Shown: positions 1 to 9,900 of the stretch, in pieces
How positions within the stretch are numbered: position 1 is the stretch's first letter
Layout: the number at the start of each line of letters is the position of its first letter
NCBI GenBank assembly: GCA_937974565.1
Contig: CALJWL010000060.1
Span: 1-42,990, forward strand
From: an uncultured Arenicella sp.
GTDB lineage: Bacteria; Pseudomonadota; Gammaproteobacteria; Arenicellales; Arenicellaceae
DNA: 42,990 bases
Direction: 5' to 3'
Position numbers and translations under genes: made by a program
The notes under the pieces: generated by a model
The model's database searches: none
Seen by the model: the letters and a program-made list of their open reading frames with translations, nothing else
Told to the model about the DNA's origin: nothing

Positions 1-73
1 AATAACCGTGAACCACAACCTGATTTACGGCCTCTTGCTTAAACTCGTCGTTGTATCGGGTTCCTTTACCCAT
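1..73 (-). CDS. IS3-family transposase OrfA, N-terminal fragment
   Basis: This is the first 24 codons of a transposase helix-turn-helix subunit, cut by the window edge. The start ATG is at 73-71, preceded by a GAGAGG ribosome binding site. The protein begins MGKGTRYNDEFKQEAVNQ, the usual opening of the HTH_Tnp_1 domain (RYxxEFKxEAV) of IS3 OrfA proteins. OrfA binds the terminal repeats and, by programmed frameshift with OrfB, makes the OrfAB transposase. Catalytic DDE residues would be in the unseen orfB. Confidence 0.75.
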   Translation of the reverse strand, partial: MGKGTRYNDEFKQEAVNQVVVHGY

Positions 74-131
74 GGTTTACCTCTCATAGTTAAGTTACAT
101 TATTTACTATGAAAAGTGTCGGGTAAACTCA
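1..131 (-). mobile_element. IS3-family insertion sequence, 5' end only
   Basis: The window opens inside an insertion sequence read on the minus strand. Seen: a transposase OrfA start at position 73 and, about 58 bp further out, a terminal sequence which on the minus strand begins TGAGTTTACCCGACACTTTT. IS3 elements characteristically begin TG and carry the terminal repeat a few dozen bases ahead of orfA. I therefore place the element's edge near position 131. The other end, orfB and the target duplication lie outside the window, so it cannot be said whether the copy is intact. Confidence 0.72.
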
Positions 132-220
132 GGCCTTACCAGTAGCCTTCATATAAATACGACTTATCCACAACTTTAATTCCCTCCATTTCGTCCGAAT
201 GGACTAGACCCGAAATACTA

Positions 221-379
221 ATGAAATATCTAAAGTATCTATTGCTATCTTTGACTATTGTGATTTTGATAGTTTTTATTAAATACTTTTTCTCAAGTGA
301 TTATTTTAAGATTGATAAGTGTCTAGATAATGGTGGTAAATGGAATCATGAGGATAGTTTTTGTCAGTTTGAAGAATAG
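221..379 (+). CDS. Small single-pass membrane protein, 52 aa
   Basis: A short open frame starting at ATG 221. Residues about 4-24 form one hydrophobic membrane helix rich in Leu and Ile. A short tail follows with the pattern CLDNGGKW and then a second Cys eleven residues later (DSFCQFEE). I have seen this CLDxGGxW...C pattern in small anchored proteins of gammaproteobacteria, so I think the gene is real although its function is unknown. The two Cys residues could form a disulfide if the tail faces the periplasm (inference). There is no convincing ribosome binding site (upstream bases are cgaaatacta). It stands alone between the IS end and a gene on the other strand. Confidence 0.55.
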   Translation: MKYLKYLLLSLTIVILIVFIKYFFSSDYFKIDKCLDNGGKWNHEDSFCQFEE

Positions 380-403
380 TTTAAAAGCAGTGACCTATAA
401 AGG

Positions 404-1405
404 TTAAGCCAGGCGCAAGATTCGGCGAAATAAACGCATTAACCTTTGGTCAAAAGCCCACTCATTGTTCTTTAAAAAAGATCGTGATTTCCAATGTTGT
501 GTATAGCGTTTTACCGCAAATGCGGTTTTTGGTGACGCACAATGGAGTTCAATAATGTTGTTGAGATAGGCCTGATTTTTTTCAATATTACCGAAGTGCT
601 TCAGCCACTCTAGTCGGGCGTTATGGCCAAGTATCTTTGCTTCTTGCTCTCGGTCTAATAGAATCGATTCAATCTTATTGATGTCTTTTTCGGCTATGCG
701 GATACTGCAATTAGCCCACTCAGGGCCGCCGGTTTCGACCCAGTCATCGGATATGATGACTGGGCAGCGCCCGATGCTCATCGCTTCGTAAAGTCGGTAG
801 CTGTTTGGTGAGGTGCCTCTGGGGCACAAAACAAATTTCGAGTTAGCCATCTCGGTTAAATAAGTTTTCTTCTGATCTTTGGTGTGGCTGTGAAACTCTT
901 GAGTTGCATCGATCAATAACCCATGGGAAGAGTTTTTAAATTGTTCAAAAAAATGCTGTCTGACTGGGTGGCTGTGCAGTGTTCCTCTAAACCAATAGAG
1001 AAAGTCGGGTTGATTGTAAGCGGCTGGTTCTGGGTTCTCCAAAAGATGGTTATAGCATTTTGGATAGGCGGCGGCTCTAAAACGATGTTGGTTATAAGAA
1101 CTCGATACCCGCAGTGAGACGTAACAACCGGGTAGGAAGCCTTCACCAACAGTCGAGTCATAGTTTACAACGTACAGTTTATCGCTATGACCAGAGAAAA
1201 CTGGGTCGGCCAATAGGGCTTGTACGTAATCACGCTGCTTAAAAGACCACTCCTGAAACAACACAATGATGTCGGCTTCGTTGGGGGTGTTACAGAACGC
1301 GATGTCATTTCTGGTTTTGTTGGCGTGAATGAAATGTTCTAGGATGTTTATGTCAGGTGTGACGAGATCAGATTGGTTTTTGCCAACCACATAAATACGA
1401 TGCAT
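404..1405 (-). CDS. Exostosin-family (GT47-like) glycosyltransferase
   Basis: A 333-aa protein whose C-terminal half has the exostosin signature: SKFVLCPRGTSPNSYRLYEA at about residues 188-207, followed by GRCPVIISDDW. In the exostosin fold these stretches form the nucleotide-sugar donor site. No signal peptide or membrane helix is visible, so it probably acts in the cytoplasm or at the inner face, decorating a surface polysaccharide; donor and acceptor are unknown. The ATG start at 1405 follows the stop of the upstream methyltransferase by 2 bp, so the two are almost certainly co-transcribed. No other polysaccharide genes lie nearby, which makes this pair look like an isolated glycan-modification unit. 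Confidence 0.75.
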   Translation of the reverse strand: MHRIYVVGKNQSDLVTPDINILEHFIHANKTRNDIAFCNTPNEADIIVLFQEWSFKQRDYVQALLADPVFSGHSDKLYVVNYDSTVGEGFLPGCYVSLRVSSSYNQHRFRAAAYPKCYNHLLENPEPAAYNQPDFLYWFRGTLHSHPVRQHFFEQFKNSSHGLLIDATQEFHSHTKDQKKTYLTEMANSKFVLCPRGTSPNSYRLYEAMSIGRCPVIISDDWVETGGPEWANCSIRIAEKDINKIESILLDREQEAKILGHNARLEWLKHFGNIEKNQAYLNNIIELHCASPKTAFAVKRYTQHWKSRSFLKNNEWAFDQRLMRLFRRILRLA

Positions 1406-1407
1406 TT

Positions 1408-2067
1408 CTAGATGCCTAAACAGTTGTTAGAGCGATAGAAAACGGTTGTTTGATCGACGGAGGTACCCGTGGGCTTTAAGCCTTGTATGGTTAAACGCTT
1501 AAAATTCAACGCTTCTAGATACCTAAACGCGTTTTGGTATTTTGGTCTTTGCGAATCGTCTAATATGATCACCCCATTGTCATTCAGATTGTTAACCGCC
1601 TGCATACAGCAATTAACCCGATCTCGCCCATCAACCACCACCACCTCGAACAAACCTTGATCATTGGCGGCACGGCAATACAAGCCGTCGTTATCCTGAT
1701 CTTGACCTATTAACACCACGTTACTAGGTATGGATTGCTGAATGTATTGTAGCCACGAAGCGTCATACTCTATTGAAACGACTTCGGATACTCGGCTTGC
1801 AAAATACAGCGTAGATTGCCCAGACCCAAACTCGAGTAATCTAAAGTTGGGGTTCAGCCGCTCATCTAAGAACGACATGAACGAGTAATTCATCCAAGGC
1901 ACAGGGCCGGCGTTGATGCTATTAGGAATGCCCGTTAACAAGTTTTGAATCCAGCCTGTTTGATACAGGTACGAATTTTGGTTGGCAATGAGGCGTTGAT
2001 ACGCGTGGTATTTGATGGCGACACTGGGGAAGGTCGAATATAGCCGGTTTTTAAGTGTTTGAAACAA
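1408..2067 (-). CDS. Class I SAM-dependent methyltransferase-like protein
   Basis: A 219-aa protein with a Rossmann methyltransferase core. FGSGQST at about residue 80 is the glycine-rich SAM motif, VVSIEYDASW contains the acidic residue expected to hold the ribose, and VVVVDGRDRVNC and GVIILDDS are later strands of the fold. It resembles small methyltransferases found in glycan clusters, and the substrate is not predictable. The start is TTG at 2067: an in-frame TAG lies just upstream and there is no earlier ATG. It is the first gene of a two-gene unit with the exostosin-like gene 2 bp downstream. A modifying methyltransferase beside a glycosyltransferase suggests O-methylation of the same sugar (inference). 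Confidence 0.7.
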   Translation of the reverse strand: MFQTLKNRLYSTFPSVAIKYHAYQRLIANQNSYLYQTGWIQNLLTGIPNSINAGPVPWMNYSFMSFLDERLNPNFRLLEFGSGQSTLYFASRVSEVVSIEYDASWLQYIQQSIPSNVVLIGQDQDNDGLYCRAANDQGLFEVVVVDGRDRVNCCMQAVNNLNDNGVIILDDSQRPKYQNAFRYLEALNFKRLTIQGLKPTGTSVDQTTVFYRSNNCLGI

Positions 2068-2264
2068 AGCTTTTATCTAAGTCTATAGCCACAGAATAAT
2101 CTTATTTCAGAACTATAGACTGTCGTGACTCAGGCCTCAAGAATATATTTAAGGACTTGAAACTAGCCATAATTCTGGCACGACCTTATTTTAAAACAAA
2201 TACTGATTTACTTAGTTTGAAGTGAGAATTCTAAACGCTTCCTTTGCGCAGTGCATAGCGGGTT

Positions 2265-2289
2265 GGGTTGGCGATATTACCGCCAACCC
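2265..2289. other. Perfect 9-bp stem hairpin, possible 3' end of the MDR gene
   Basis: GGGTTGGCG (2265-2273), loop atattac, CGCCAACCC (2281-2289). It lies about 40 bp past the stop of the minus-strand oxidoreductase gene. There is no T-tract on either side, so it is not a textbook intrinsic terminator. It could still protect a 3' end. The rest of the 2068-2327 gap holds nothing that I recognise. Confidence 0.45.
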
Positions 2290-2327
2290 AAGACCGCTTG
2301 ATAGTAATTCTAATAGCGTGGAGGTTT

Positions 2328-3452
2328 TTAGAGAGTGGGGTTTAACAAGTATTTTTCCCCTGTTTTTTTAGCATTGTATTTTTTAATTATGTCCGGTGTT
2401 AACGCCTGTTCAAAGCTCAACTCAGCCGTATAATGACTCGCAAAGGTTGTATTAATTTCAGTGGCTACTCGTCTATTCAGTTCAATCACTTTACTAGGTT
2501 CAAGTGTTGACAGAGTTCGCATCAGCAGCCAGCCACCAATACCCCAAGACATACCGTAGGCACGTTTTAGCGTGGTGGGCGATATGTCTAAGCCACCGTA
2601 TAGATACACTTGTTTGTGCTCAGCGGCACCGTAAGTATTTAAGCCAGTAACGCCTTCGGTCAGTACGGCTTCCATCGCCGTCAGGATATCACTGGCTAGC
2701 TGGCCGCCACCGGTGGCGTCAAAAGCAAGCGTTGCCCCAGTGGCTTTAATAGCTATGTATAAGTCTTTCATGTAAGACTCAGACGATGAGTTCACGATGT
2801 ACTTCGCCCCTAATGCACGCAGAATGTCTTCTTGTTCTGGCTTGCGCACAATGTTAACCAAATCGACACCATCAGCAAGACAAATGCGGTTAAGTATTTG
2901 GCCTAAGTTAGACGCGGCAGCCGTATGAACCAAGGCTGTGTGCCCCTCTTTACGCATGGTTTCAATCATGCAAAGGGCCGTCAGTGGGTTTACAAATGAT
3001 GAGCAAGCTTGTTGCGCTGTGGTGGCCTGTGCATGTGGTAAACACATATGAACCGGTGCACAGGTGTAGTCAGCGAAGGTTGAGCCACTCAACACGGCCA
3101 CGCGCTGGCCCATTAACGCTTGTGCGGCGTCACTGTCGCCCGCAGCAACCACGGTACCAGCGGCTTCATTACCAACCGGACAAGCTTGGTCTAAACGAGT
3201 TCGCACGGCTTTTGTCATGCCAGGGAATATCGGTGCAGTCAGTTTTTTCTCAGTACCATTGAGCGTTAACTTGGCTTGAGACAAATCAGCCAAACTGAAC
3301 ATTGGCCACATATCACTGGGGTTTATTGGCGCTACTTCAACCTTAACCACCACTTCATGAGCCTTAGGCGTAGGCACATCCATTTGCTTTATTTCTAAGG
3401 TTAACTGCTCATCTGATGACACTGTTGAAAATAATTGCTGCATGGTGGCCAT
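2328..3452 (-). CDS. Zinc-type/quinone-type MDR alcohol dehydrogenase-like oxidoreductase
   Basis: A 374-aa medium-chain dehydrogenase/reductase. Residues about 15-140 form the GroES-like catalytic domain (APINPSDMWPMF, then VGNEAAGTVVAAG). Residues about 150-300 form the NAD(P) Rossmann domain, with LVHTAAASNLGQILNRICLA in place of the classical AxGGVG motif. The Cys/His zinc ligands of alcohol dehydrogenases are not evident, so it belongs with the zinc-free quinone oxidoreductase/enoyl reductase branch. An NADPH-dependent reductase of a small carbonyl or quinone is likely; the substrate is unknown. Single gene; the ATG at 3452 is followed by a second possible ATG three codons in (MATM). Confidence 0.8.
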   Translation of the reverse strand: MATMQQLFSTVSSDEQLTLEIKQMDVPTPKAHEVVVKVEVAPINPSDMWPMFSLADLSQAKLTLNGTEKKLTAPIFPGMTKAVRTRLDQACPVGNEAAGTVVAAGDSDAAQALMGQRVAVLSGSTFADYTCAPVHMCLPHAQATTAQQACSSFVNPLTALCMIETMRKEGHTALVHTAAASNLGQILNRICLADGVDLVNIVRKPEQEDILRALGAKYIVNSSSESYMKDLYIAIKATGATLAFDATGGGQLASDILTAMEAVLTEGVTGLNTYGAAEHKQVYLYGGLDISPTTLKRAYGMSWGIGGWLLMRTLSTLEPSKVIELNRRVATEINTTFASHYTAELSFEQALTPDIIKKYNAKKTGEKYLLNPTL

Positions 3453-3591
3453 GTTAATTCCTGTGTGTGGATTCGGGTTATTGTGATTCTATATCAGAAC
3501 TAATATTCTGAATATGAAAGCCATTAACAACTTAATATGAATTTGCCTGATGCAGTGGCACAGCCGAATCAAAAAAACTATATTGGCGTAG

Positions 3592-4734
3592 TTAATCTTT
3601 GGTGATGATATTCAGAGTTTGTTGAATGGGGAATAAGGCGTCACTGCCCAATTGGGCACTGCGCTCGGCCGACCAACCGGTGACTGGGTTGGGTAAATCC
3701 GCGTTGTCTTTGAACGGCATTTCGATTGTGAACGACAGTGTTTTAAAATAGTCACCAAGCCAGTTCGCCGCGATGCGTAAGTCGGCTTCGCCTTTTTTAT
3801 CTTTTGGGTAGCCATAAGTGTCTTGAAAATCAGGAGAGATGGCTATGTAGGCATCTTTAAAGGTTTTCTCTAAATTAGCGTGCCGATCATCGTAACTTTC
3901 ATTGCCTTCACAGCCGGCCACAAAGTTATAGGGTAATTCTTCATCCCCGTGAATATCCAAAAATAGATCTCCGCCTTCCAACATCATGCGTTGGCGTACT
4001 AAATACACTTCGGGACTGATTTTCATGGTGGGGTTTTTCCACTCGCGGTTTAGATTAGCTCCGGCTGCATTAGTGCGTAAGTTGCCCCGCGCCGCGCCAT
4101 CTGGGTTCATATTAGGCACCACATAAATAGCGGCGGTTTGCAGCAGTTTTTTTGCTATTGGGTTGTCTTCGTCTAATAATGAATGCAAGAAGCCTTCGAT
4201 AAACCATTCGGCCATGGTTTCTCCGGGGTGTTGGCGTGCGATAAGCCAAACTTTGTGTGAAGGAGATTCAGAATTCGTTATCTTAAGCATTGTCATAGTC
4301 CGACCATCTATGGTTGAACCTAATTGATGTGCTGAACAACGTATATCCCTTTGAGCCCAAGCCAGTAAGTCAAGGTGGCGTTCATGACTGTAAGGAGTAA
4401 AGTAGGCGAAATAAACGGTACTTTGACTTAGCTCTATCTCAAAGTTCAGTTCTCCGTTTTCATAGTTTGCAGGAGTGCGAAACCAATCTTGGCGGTCGTA
4501 AGAGGTGCAGACATCATAATCTTTCCACCCTTTATTGTAAGAACTTTGGCTCGCATTAAGTATGCGTAACCGATAGGTTTCTCCTATTTCGCCACTGATG
4601 GAAAAGTGAAACCATTGTAGAAATTCAGACGCGTTATCTTGAGCAATATTTAATTGAATATCGTTTGGGTTGCTGGCATCTACAATACTGATGCTGCCTG
4701 AGTCAAAATTTGAGTTAATTGAAAATTTATTCAT
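3592..4734 (-). CDS. M14-family zinc carboxypeptidase (cytosolic carboxypeptidase-like)
   Basis: A 380-aa metallopeptidase. An N-terminal beta-rich domain (about 1-120) precedes the M14 catalytic domain, as in the AGBL/CCP (M14D) subgroup. Zinc ligands are visible as H169 and E172 in ARQHPGETMAEW and H262 in LFLDIHGDEELP. The catalytic Glu is probably E338 in SFTIEMPFKDN. NPDGAARGNLRTNAAGANLN is the substrate-binding stretch. No signal peptide is present, so it acts in the cytoplasm, trimming C-terminal residues from peptides or protein tails; bacterial targets are not known. The ATG is at 4734 and the gene lies 48 bp downstream of the GST-like gene on the same strand, hence possibly part of the long minus-strand unit starting at jetA. 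Confidence 0.82.
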   Translation of the reverse strand: MNKFSINSNFDSGSISIVDASNPNDIQLNIAQDNASEFLQWFHFSISGEIGETYRLRILNASQSSYNKGWKDYDVCTSYDRQDWFRTPANYENGELNFEIELSQSTVYFAYFTPYSHERHLDLLAWAQRDIRCSAHQLGSTIDGRTMTMLKITNSESPSHKVWLIARQHPGETMAEWFIEGFLHSLLDEDNPIAKKLLQTAAIYVVPNMNPDGAARGNLRTNAAGANLNREWKNPTMKISPEVYLVRQRMMLEGGDLFLDIHGDEELPYNFVAGCEGNESYDDRHANLEKTFKDAYIAISPDFQDTYGYPKDKKGEADLRIAANWLGDYFKTLSFTIEMPFKDNADLPNPVTGWSAERSAQLGSDALFPIQQTLNIITKD

Positions 4735-4782
4735 CGTTTACTCTACGTGGTTTTGGGTGTTGTGCTATTGGCCTTAGGCAGG

Positions 4783-5694
4783 TCAGATAAGTTCTAATTT
4801 GTATCCGTGCTTTGGAAAATGCACATGTACGACTCCGAACTCATTACTCTCTTTTGCGATGACCCAACGCTCTTCATCTGCACCAACTAACTTTCCAAGT
4901 GTGCTGTCTTCAGCGTAATCGGTAGGGCGAATAGACACCGACTTACCGACATTTTTACCGGCTAATTGCTGAGCGCTAAGTTCTTTGGGGGCTGCTTCTT
5001 TGGTGATATTAAATAGTTGGTTCTTTCTGATCTTCGTTGATTTACCATGCCCCAATGCACTCATACGCTGTCGCCAGCGTTGCGTATTAGGTAAGTCAGT
5101 TAGAAATTCATTAGGGCGAGTAATCTTGGCAAACCACACCAAATGGTAGGCCGAAAAATCAGCAATACTGGGGGTGTGCCCAAATAGAAAGTCATTTTGG
5201 CTTAGCAAGTTTTCTAATTGTTGTTTAAAGTTATCGGCTGTGTTTTTACGCTCGCTTTTTCGCATGCGTGGTAGCTTTGAATGTTTGCCCACCTGCGCAC
5301 GGTCTTTTAATAATCTAATAATCTGCCAAGGCCAATACTGCGTTATGAGGCGCCTTAATACGTGGCTTGGTACGGCCCCTTGAACAACCGGCATAAACAT
5401 GTTGTCGTTGGTGTTAGTGGCAAAATTGACCATTTCTTTTGAGGCCGTGTAAAAGCTCAATTCAGGTTTACCACTGATGGTGGCGATCTCGGCGGCGATC
5501 AGTCTTGTGTCACAAACCACATCTGCGCCAATTTGTGCCACGGGAATTCTTCTGTACCCGCCCAGAAAAGGGTCGAGCGTTGGCCTTGGTGGCATGGGCG
5601 GCACGATGGATGATTGCCAGTCGATTCCTGCGTAGCCTAACATTAAGCGTATTTTTTCAGAGTAAGGAGAGATATTGTAGTGGTGTAGTATCAT
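4783..5694 (-). CDS. Glutathione S-transferase family protein
   Basis: A 303-aa protein. Residues 1-75 are a thioredoxin-like GST N-domain (SPYSEKIRLMLGYAGIDW, with the IPVAQIG cis-Pro strand and a CDTRLIAAEI stretch where the GST 'ES' helix sits). Residues about 85-225 are the helical C-domain. An extra C-terminal segment of about 75 residues (from about 228) with a VSIRPTDYAEDSTLGKLVGA core is longer than in a standard GST of 200-220 residues. The expected role is glutathione conjugation or peroxide reduction; the substrate is unknown. It starts only 8 bp after the jetD stop and has no clear Shine-Dalgarno sequence, which suggests translational coupling to jetD. Confidence 0.8.
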   Translation of the reverse strand: MILHHYNISPYSEKIRLMLGYAGIDWQSSIVPPMPPRPTLDPFLGGYRRIPVAQIGADVVCDTRLIAAEIATISGKPELSFYTASKEMVNFATNTNDNMFMPVVQGAVPSHVLRRLITQYWPWQIIRLLKDRAQVGKHSKLPRMRKSERKNTADNFKQQLENLLSQNDFLFGHTPSIADFSAYHLVWFAKITRPNEFLTDLPNTQRWRQRMSALGHGKSTKIRKNQLFNITKEAAPKELSAQQLAGKNVGKSVSIRPTDYAEDSTLGKLVGADEERWVIAKESNEFGVVHVHFPKHGYKLELI

Positions 5695-5702
5695 AAGTGA
5701 GT

Positions 5703-6944
5703 TCAGTATGTATTTGTATTCAGCGTGCCAAAAGCGGCATTGATGGCCCCGACAAGCTCATCTTCGTTAACGACTTCTTGATCAGTAAATTTCGTTGAAT
5801 CGCGCATGGCTGGCAGCAATACGTTGTCCGCGTAGTCACAGCCGGTGAGTTGCGGGTCGTTTTGGTGAGATTTGTTGGTTTGGTCGGGTGCATGGCAGAC
5901 ACCTTTGGAATGATACTCTAATGATAGGGCGTAAGCCGGAATAAACGATTGCGCGTTAACAAAGCGACCTCGCAATGCTTTTAATATGCCCATCCCTTCA
6001 TAATCCAGATCACCCCAAAAGTACACCGGAACATCTTGACGGCCAGAAAACCACCAGTGTTCAAATTGCTCGTATTGCTCTTGAGTGGCATGGTTGATGG
6101 TCACAAATTGACTGTTGCCGGTGTGACGGATCACGTTGGCTGAAACACGGTAACCAGCGCTGTAGACTACAGCGACTTTCCCTGTTGCTTTACTGCGTTT
6201 GAGGGCTGCAACGGTACTTCGAAAACTGTCGAAATTTTCAACAAATAAAGCGGCCTCTAGCGTGATGGGTATGCTCACGGACATCATAATCGCTCGTGGC
6301 GAGATAAACTTTGCGCTATTAGGAAGTGCGTGTTCTAAAAATGCCCTGCGTTTATCAAGAAATTTAGAATCGCCACTAAAACACCGTGCGGAAACGTTTC
6401 TAAGGCTGAGTTGCAATGAGCATTGTTCAGCTTGCTTTAGTAAGTCTGCCACGCCAGCAAAACCTGCAACGATTTCTTTGGCGGTTAAATTGCCATGCTT
6501 AATGGGGGCATTGAATGCAGCGATGGCATCAAAGTGCGGTGCATAATGGTCAAGCGCTTGTTGCCATTGGGTTGAATAACCCACGTTTACGGCTCTGTTT
6601 AACCAAGCTCTTAATTGAGTTTCGCTGTTAGGATTTAACGTTAAAGTGGCGCCAAAATAAGGTTCAGCGTCTAAAGGTATGGCGCGCTTTGGTTTTAGTT
6701 TGATGGTAATGATGTTGTGTTCACGCGCCAGTTTGTTGCTAATCAGAAGCCACAATTCGTCAGGGTCGTTATTAAAATTGAACAGTTCTGGTATGCCTTT
6801 ACGAAGTGTGTTTTTTACATATAGCGTTGCGTGTTTGTTGCCGTGCTCTATTTGATCCAGCAGGTTGTGCAGAATGCGTTGTACTTGCGTATTGTCTTTG
6901 ACCCAATGTGGGGCGTTATCTGATACTGAGAATGCCTTGTTCAT
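5703..6944 (-). CDS. jetD: Wadjet nuclease subunit JetD (TOPRIM, DUF3322/DUF2220)
   Basis: A 413-aa protein, last of the four Wadjet genes. In this family JetD is the TOPRIM-type nuclease that cuts the circular DNA captured by the JetABC SMC complex. Seen: the TOPRIM glutamate in LFVENFDSF (E236), the DxD pair in YFWGDLDYEGMG (D312 and D314), and an acidic C-terminal patch VVNEDELV (about 392-399), the arrangement expected of the DUF2220 domain. The N-terminal 200 residues correspond to the DUF3322-type region that contacts the complex. The catalytic residues look intact, so it should be active. It starts 21 bp after jetC; the GST-like gene follows 8 bp after its stop. Confidence 0.88.
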   Translation of the reverse strand: MNKAFSVSDNAPHWVKDNTQVQRILHNLLDQIEHGNKHATLYVKNTLRKGIPELFNFNNDPDELWLLISNKLAREHNIITIKLKPKRAIPLDAEPYFGATLTLNPNSETQLRAWLNRAVNVGYSTQWQQALDHYAPHFDAIAAFNAPIKHGNLTAKEIVAGFAGVADLLKQAEQCSLQLSLRNVSARCFSGDSKFLDKRRAFLEHALPNSAKFISPRAIMMSVSIPITLEAALFVENFDSFRSTVAALKRSKATGKVAVVYSAGYRVSANVIRHTGNSQFVTINHATQEQYEQFEHWWFSGRQDVPVYFWGDLDYEGMGILKALRGRFVNAQSFIPAYALSLEYHSKGVCHAPDQTNKSHQNDPQLTGCDYADNVLLPAMRDSTKFTDQEVVNEDELVGAINAAFGTLNTNTY

Positions 6945-6965
6945 TGACGTATTTAGGTCACAGGC

Positions 6966-9900
6966 TTACGAGGCGTGGGTGTCGGTTTCAAAAAAGTCTT
7001 CCATAAAATCAAGCGAGGCCTGATTTCGGATTGTACGGCGGTGCTGTTGCCAAAGGTCGGCAATTTTCTCTTTATTGCACACCCGACGATCAACCAAGAC
7101 TTGAGTATTTAATTCGCCAACTTTGCCATCGATAGGGCATTTACTAAACACAACTTGATGGCTAATTAAATCCATAAATGGGCCAGACTTACTGGTTGGC
7201 ATAATAAAGATGAGTTGCAGCCCGAGCTTTTCCGTCAAATAATGGATGACTTCGCGTGAGCGGGCTTCGTCCATTTTTGAAAACGCTTCGTCCACCAAAA
7301 CCATACGACAGTGAGTGTCTCCCTCGTTAAACTTAAACGCGGATGTGATTGCTGCGCTGCGAATAATATACGCGGGTGTTTCAAGTTGGCCGCCAGAGCC
7401 AGTGCCGTATTGGCTTAACGCTATCTTTTCTTTACCCAGCGGTGTTTTGTATATTTCGTAATCGCGATAGTTTCGGTAGTCACTAATCCGTTTGAGCTCA
7501 CGTAGCGATGTGTGTTCGTCATTATCCAGTAACATTCCAAGTAGACGGTCGCGTACTTTGGTCGCATCATTGCTCAGTTCCGCTTCGAATAAGCTGCTGC
7601 CATCGCCCAAGCTGGGTAAATTGATAACTTCTTTGAAGAATGAATAGTACTCCTTGAATTCAGGCACCCAGCTTTTGTCGAATTTGTACGTTTCGCGATC
7701 AGTACCAAATTGATGTGATTCGAGTTCTTGGTTGAGAGTTTGCAGTGTTCGTTCGCCGTCGTTAATGGCGGAATAAATTGAGTGGCACAGATTGGACACA
7801 AACGCTGTGTTGAAACTCTCTTTTAAATCATTCAACATTTCGTGCTTGCCGATCAAAACGTTGTTTTTGAGTCGGTTATTGATTATGCGACTTTCCTTTA
7901 GCACTAGCACAATGTGTTTTAAGCGCTCAAAGTTGTGCAAATTCGCCACGCTTTCACCGGTGGCACGCAAATAAGCAATGCTGTCGCTTTGTTTGCATAC
8001 TTGGTTGTGGGCTATTACTGCGGTATCGATATCATGCTCTAGCTTCAAGCATTGGTTTTGATGTGCCTCTTGCTCAGGCACATAACTGTCGTTTGAATCG
8101 CCATTTTTTGCCTGCGCGGTGGCGGCGGCTTGCGATTGAGTGATGCTGTCCTGTGCATCGAAATCTGGGTAGACGGCTGGAATGCTCTCAAGAACGGTTT
8201 CTGCCGAGTCTTCTTGAGCTTGTAGGCTCTCTTGTTGGTCGCAAATCTGTTGAATCTTACTTTGGTAATTGTTCAATTTACTATTGAGTTCTCCCAGTGT
8301 TTTTTGGGCATTTTCTTGTTCTGATTTTAAGGTGTTGTATTGCTCTGTTACCTCGCTAAGTTCGTCTTCCAACGCTTCAAAATCAGATAAATCTAAAGAG
8401 TTCAGTTGATGTTGAAAGTGTTGTACTTCGCGATACAAAGACAACATTTGTGTGGCGATTTCGTTGATCTGTAAGAGGGCAATTTGATCGATGCTGCTGA
8501 CCAGTCGGTTGGCGCTTCGGGCGGCTTGCTCGGCGCTATGGCGTTTGGTTTGTAAGGTTTGGAGTTGATCTTCTTTTGCTCTTAGCGCTCGCTCTCGGGC
8601 ACCTTGTCCAAACACCAACTCAGCTTCTTCAATGTCGCAACGAAACATGCTGTAACCACCCGAGCCTAAGCCGCTTTCGGTAATCCCTCTGGCGGTGCTA
8701 CGCAGTTCATTCTCGTCGGCCACACGCCGAACATTGCCATACGACCCCTTGATGTAATATTCCGCGGTTTTGTGTTCAAAGCTCATCACTTCTAAGATCG
8801 AGCCGTTAGACGTGTTTAGTCGCGCGGCGTCTTTTTGCACTTTGGCGCCTTGGATAATTTTTGTCGCATTACGTCGGCCACTGCCAGTAAGGCGGCGTAC
8901 GATCTTGATCGCTTCAGCTTCGAACTCAGGCTCTACAATCACGGCAAACCGGTTGCCACCAATGTAGCCTTCTATTGCCATCTGCCAGCGCGGGTCTGTG
9001 ATATTGATAAAGTCACACAGGACGGTAGGCCGAGCTTGCGGACATTGATGCGTTATTGCGGTAACGGCCGTCTCCACGTAAGGGGGGTAGGCGATGCGTT
9101 GGTTTTGCAGCTGTTGAACTTCACGTTGCTTCGCTTTCGTTTGTTCAGCCAGCTTGGTCTGCGCAGCCAAACGTGTTTGAGCGATGGCAAAGGCTTTATC
9201 GCGCAACGTACGTTGATGGTTGTGTTGACCGTCGTTGCGTTGATTTAATGTTAGGTGCAACCCTTGGTGAGCGTGTTCAAATTCACGTAAGGCATCGAGT
9301 TTATGTTCAAGGTTCTCAATGCCGACCATATCCTGCGTAAACAGGGTTTGCATATCAATGCCCGAACTGTCACCGGCCTCTATTACGCGGTTGAGTGAAC
9401 GGCGTGTATCTGGGTGTTCCAACTCCGGCAGTTCCAAGGCAAGATCTGTATTTCTAATTAGGTCTTTTAGCTCTTTAGTAGCTATGTGGTTGTTGATGAG
9501 TCGCTGGTCTTGTAGGAGTAGTGGCTGAGCCTTTTCAATGAGGCGGGATTGGTTGTTCTCTATTTGTTTTTCAAGTTGATCTTTGTTTTTTAACGCGTCA
9601 ATACCCAGCCGTTTAGCTTGCAGGGTGACTAACTTTTCATGCAAGCCGCGAGTTTTATTGTTAAGGCGTTTTGAGTGTTGTTCTGTGTCCGTAATAAGGT
9701 GTTTTGTTTCATTCTCTTTTTGTTTGGTGAGTAAATAGTGTTGTTGTGCTAAACAACTTAAACGTACGCTCTCTTTGTATTCGCACACACGCCAATCAAT
9801 CCAATGTTGGGTATAGGTTTGCGCGTGATCATTGATGACGTGTAATCGGTCGACCACGCCTTTGATTTGACGTGTTTCTGCCTCCATCTCATGGATGGTT

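Noticed and set aside
6199-6546. 115-codon plus-strand frame inside jetD
   Set aside because: Antisense shadow of the nuclease gene.
8835-9248. 137-codon plus-strand frame inside jetC
   Set aside because: Antisense shadow of a strongly conserved SMC gene; no start signal or domain.
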